A DNA stretch of 52,845 nt from an uncultured Lachnobacterium sp. (GTDB lineage: Bacteria > Bacillota > Clostridia > Lachnospirales > Lachnospiraceae). The stretch is from the NCBI GenBank assembly GCA_937889225.1, contig CALAST010000085.1, positions 1 to 52,845 on the forward strand, read 5' to 3'. A model generated the notes under the pieces. That model did no database searches. It was given only the letters and a program-made list of their open reading frames with translations, and was not told where the DNA came from. Made by a program: the position numbers and the translations under genes. Within the stretch, counting starts at the first letter, position 1. Every line of letters starts with the position of its first letter. Below, one piece after another: positions 51,067 to 52,845 of this stretch.

Positions 51067-51299
51067 TGTTGTGACATGATAGCAATGAAGCGAGAGGTTG
51101 CTGCTTAAAAATAAGCAGGTTTTCCGTGGAGCGAATGTCAAGTTAGGAAACTGGCGACAAGTCACTGTACCCACAAAAGTCTACAAGAGATTAAATAGTA
51201 GAAGTAACGTGTGAGTATTATTAGGACACACACGGAGAAGTGTACAGTCACCGCTTGTCGTACTGAAGTTTAAAGTGCGAAAAGGAGGCGACTTTTTTT
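51067..51299 (+). ncRNA. Long structured 5' leader of the S10 operon
   Basis: About 230 bases lie between the promoter and rpsJ. CTGCTT-AAAAAT-AAGCAG is a hairpin near 51102-51119, followed by a short run of T. A long-range stem pairs CGACAAG (51155-51161) and ACTGTAC (51164-51170) with GTACAGT (51242-51248) and CTTGTCG (51254-51260). A CGTGTG/CACACG hairpin lies inside it. Ribosomal operons are often controlled by a protein binding their leader; this structure could serve that purpose. I cannot assign it to a known leader family. AAAGGAGG near 51281 is the ribosome site. Confidence 0.5.
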
Positions 51300-51620
51300 A
51301 TGGCAAGTCAAGTAATGAGAATTACTCTTAAAGCTTATGATCATGAATTAGTAGATTCATCAGCTAAAAAAATTATCGAAACTGTAAAGAAAAACGGATC
51401 ACAGGTGAGCGGACCGGTACCACTTCCAACAAAGAAGGAAGTTATCACAATCTTAAGAGCTACTCACAAATATAAAGATTCCCGTGAACAGTTCGAACAG
51501 AGAACTCATAAGAGACTTATCGATATCATCACACCAACCCAGAAAACTGTTGATGCATTATCTCGTTTAGAAATGCCAGCTGGTGTTTATATCGATATCA
51601 AAATGAAAAACAAGAAATAA
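51300..51620 (+). CDS. rpsJ: 30S ribosomal protein S10
   Basis: The 106-residue protein has the S10 wording throughout: MRITLKAYDHELVDSSAKKI, GPVPLPTKKEVITILRAT, HKYKDSREQFEQRTHKRLI and LEMPAGVYIDIKM. It is a structural protein of the small subunit head and also, as NusE, a partner of NusB in antitermination. It is the first gene of the S10 operon and starts about 240 bases after the promoter. It ends with a KNKK tail of normal length. Confidence 0.98.
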   Translation: MASQVMRITLKAYDHELVDSSAKKIIETVKKNGSQVSGPVPLPTKKEVITILRATHKYKDSREQFEQRTHKRLIDIITPTQKTVDALSRLEMPAGVYIDIKMKNKK

Positions 51621-51728
51621 GAAATATCCCTGAATGGTTTATATAGATAAGCTGCTCTAGGATGAACGGTTCCGCTACTCACTCGATTCGAGCATGAAGC
51701 GTTCCGCTGTAGAAAACAGGAGGTAAAA

Positions 51729-52412
51729 ATGAAGAAAGCAATTTTAGCAACAAAAGTCGGAATGACTCAAATCTTCAATGCAGACGGAATTTTAGTTCCG
51801 GTTACTGTATTACAGGCTGGTCCATGTGTTGTTACTCAGGTTAAAACAGTAGAAAACGACGGATACAGTGCAGTTCAGGTTGGTTTTGTTGACAAAAAAG
51901 AAAGAATTGTTAGCAAAGATGCAACAGGAAAGAAAGAAATCAAAAACAGACATGGCGTAAACAAAGCTGAAATGGGACACTTTGCAAAAGCTGGTGTATC
52001 AGGAAAGAGATTTGTTCGTGAATTTAAATTTGAAAACGCTGAAGAATACAATTTGGCAGATGTAATTAAAGCTGATATCTTTGCAGAAGGCGACAAAGTA
52101 GACGTTACTGCAATTTCAAAAGGTAAAGGCTTCCAGGGCGCTATTAAGAGATTAGGTCAGCACAGAGGACCTATGGCTCACGGTTCTAAATTCCATCGTC
52201 ATCAGGGTTCCAATGGTGCATGTTCTTCACCAAGCCGTGTATTCAAAGGAAAAGGAATGCCTGGCCACATGGGTGCTGTAAAAGTTACAACACAGAACCT
52301 TGAAGTTGTAAGAGTAGATGCAGAGAACAACTTACTCCTTGTTAAGGGTGCTGTTCCGGGAGCAAAGAAAGCTCTTATTACTGTAAAAGAAACTGTAAAA
52401 GCAGGTAAATAG
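51729..52412 (+). CDS. rplC: 50S ribosomal protein L3
   Basis: The 227-residue protein starts with AILATKVGMTQIFNADGI and carries the L3 core GKGFQGAIKRLGQHRGPMAH and GSKFHRHQGSNGACSSPSRV, followed by KGKGMPGHMGAVKVT. L3 binds near the peptidyl-transferase centre of 23S rRNA. It is the second gene of the S10 operon, 108 bases after rpsJ; that gap contains only a small CTCGATTCGAG palindrome and the ribosome site AGGAGG before ATG 51729. Length is normal for bacteria. Confidence 0.98.
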   Translation: MKKAILATKVGMTQIFNADGILVPVTVLQAGPCVVTQVKTVENDGYSAVQVGFVDKKERIVSKDATGKKEIKNRHGVNKAEMGHFAKAGVSGKRFVREFKFENAEEYNLADVIKADIFAEGDKVDVTAISKGKGFQGAIKRLGQHRGPMAHGSKFHRHQGSNGACSSPSRVFKGKGMPGHMGAVKVTTQNLEVVRVDAENNLLLVKGAVPGAKKALITVKETVKAGK

Positions 52413-52442
52413 TGCTTAATATTTGAAAGGAGGAACTTTACG

Positions 52443-52845
52443 ATGGCTAATGTAGCTGTTTTAAATATGGCTGGTAATGAAGTAGGTACTATCGAATTAA
52501 ATGACGCTGTTTTCGGCGTAGAAGTAAACGAACATTTAGTTCACATGGCAGTACTTCAGCAGCTTGCAAATAATCGTCAGGGAACTCAGAAAGCAAAAAC
52601 ACGTTCTGAAGTTCGTGGTGGCGGAAAGAAACCTTACAGACAGAAAGGAACTGGTCATGCGAGACAGGGTTCAACAAGAGCTCCGCACTATACAGGTGGT
52701 GGCGTAGTATTCGCTCCAGTACCAAGAGACTACTCATTCAAATTAAATAAAAAAGAAAAGAGAGCAGCATTAAAATCTGCTTTAACATCCAGAGTAGCTG
52801 AAAACAAATTTATCGTTCTTGATGAACTTAAATTAGATGAAATCA
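52443..52845 (+). CDS. rplD: 50S ribosomal protein L4, N-terminal part (cut by the window edge)
   Basis: About 134 residues are present. The text includes ANVAVLNMAGNEVGTIELND, VFGVEVNEHLVHMAVLQQ, LANNRQGTQKAKTRSEVRG and the L4 core GGGKKPYRQKGTGHARQGST, then RAPHYTGGGVVFAPVPRDY. It is the third gene of the S10 operon, with GAAAGGAGG before ATG 52443. In Escherichia coli L4 also represses its own operon; whether it does so here is unknown. Confidence 0.97.
   Translation, partial: MANVAVLNMAGNEVGTIELNDAVFGVEVNEHLVHMAVLQQLANNRQGTQKAKTRSEVRGGGKKPYRQKGTGHARQGSTRAPHYTGGGVVFAPVPRDYSFKLNKKEKRAALKSALTSRVAENKFIVLDELKLDEI

Overview
The window looks like a chromosomal segment from a low-GC, anaerobic Gram-positive bacterium, most probably a gut-type Lachnospiraceae or related Clostridia. 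This is inferred from AT-rich coding sequence, strong Shine-Dalgarno sites, the start of the S10 ribosomal operon at the right edge, several ECF sigma factors, sortase-type surface proteins and an Mbh/Mrp-like cation antiporter operon. No species-level call is possible from sequence reading alone, and no rRNA, tRNA or CRISPR array was seen.

Layout. 1-2.4 kb: the right end of an IS200/IS605-type element abuts a 5'-truncated blaI repressor gene and an M56 (BlaR1-like) membrane protease gene. 2.85-4.7 kb: an ECF sigma factor and a membrane-anchored partner. 5.0-13.2 kb: a complete four-gene type II Wadjet (JetABCD) anti-plasmid system. 13.3-15.0 kb: a second ECF sigma factor, preceded by an ECF-like promoter and coupled to an unusual repeat protein. 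15.2-17.2 kb: an XRE regulator, a small kinase-like protein and a SpoT/Mesh1-like HD protein. 17.6-27.0 kb: a ten-gene cation/proton antiporter operon ordered like the Mbh/Mrp membrane module but with four large antiporter-like subunits and no hydrogenase genes. 27.4-28.8 kb: an NCS2 purine permease. 28.8-31.5 kb: an ankyrin-gene remnant and an AAA-ATPase/TOPRIM gene pair. 31.7-36.1 kb: a membrane-anchored 5'-nucleotidase, trpS and a CorA-type transporter. 36.5-49.6 kb: two paralogous sortase-type surface proteins, a lipoprotein, an AAA/PD-(D/E)XK protein, an unrecognised three-gene cassette (DUF4869-like, small P-loop ATPase, RloB-like TOPRIM), an LCP ligase and a chemoreceptor. 49.8-52.8 kb: an rRNA methyltransferase on the minus strand, then rpsJ, rplC and a partial rplD behind a long structured leader.

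The most notable signals are these. (1) A run of 11 G lies between a -35 and a -10 box upstream of the second surface protein, a probable phase-variable promoter. (2) A dispersed two-hairpin intergenic repeat occurs in seven copies (one of them clearly partial), with compensatory changes in its stem. (3) A near-identical terminator is used five times between 40 and 47.4 kb. (4) Three separate ATPase + TOPRIM modules sit in one window: Wadjet, the 29-31 kb pair and the 42-44 kb cassette. The 42-44 kb cassette is the best candidate here for an undescribed system. Function is not proven for either of the last two.
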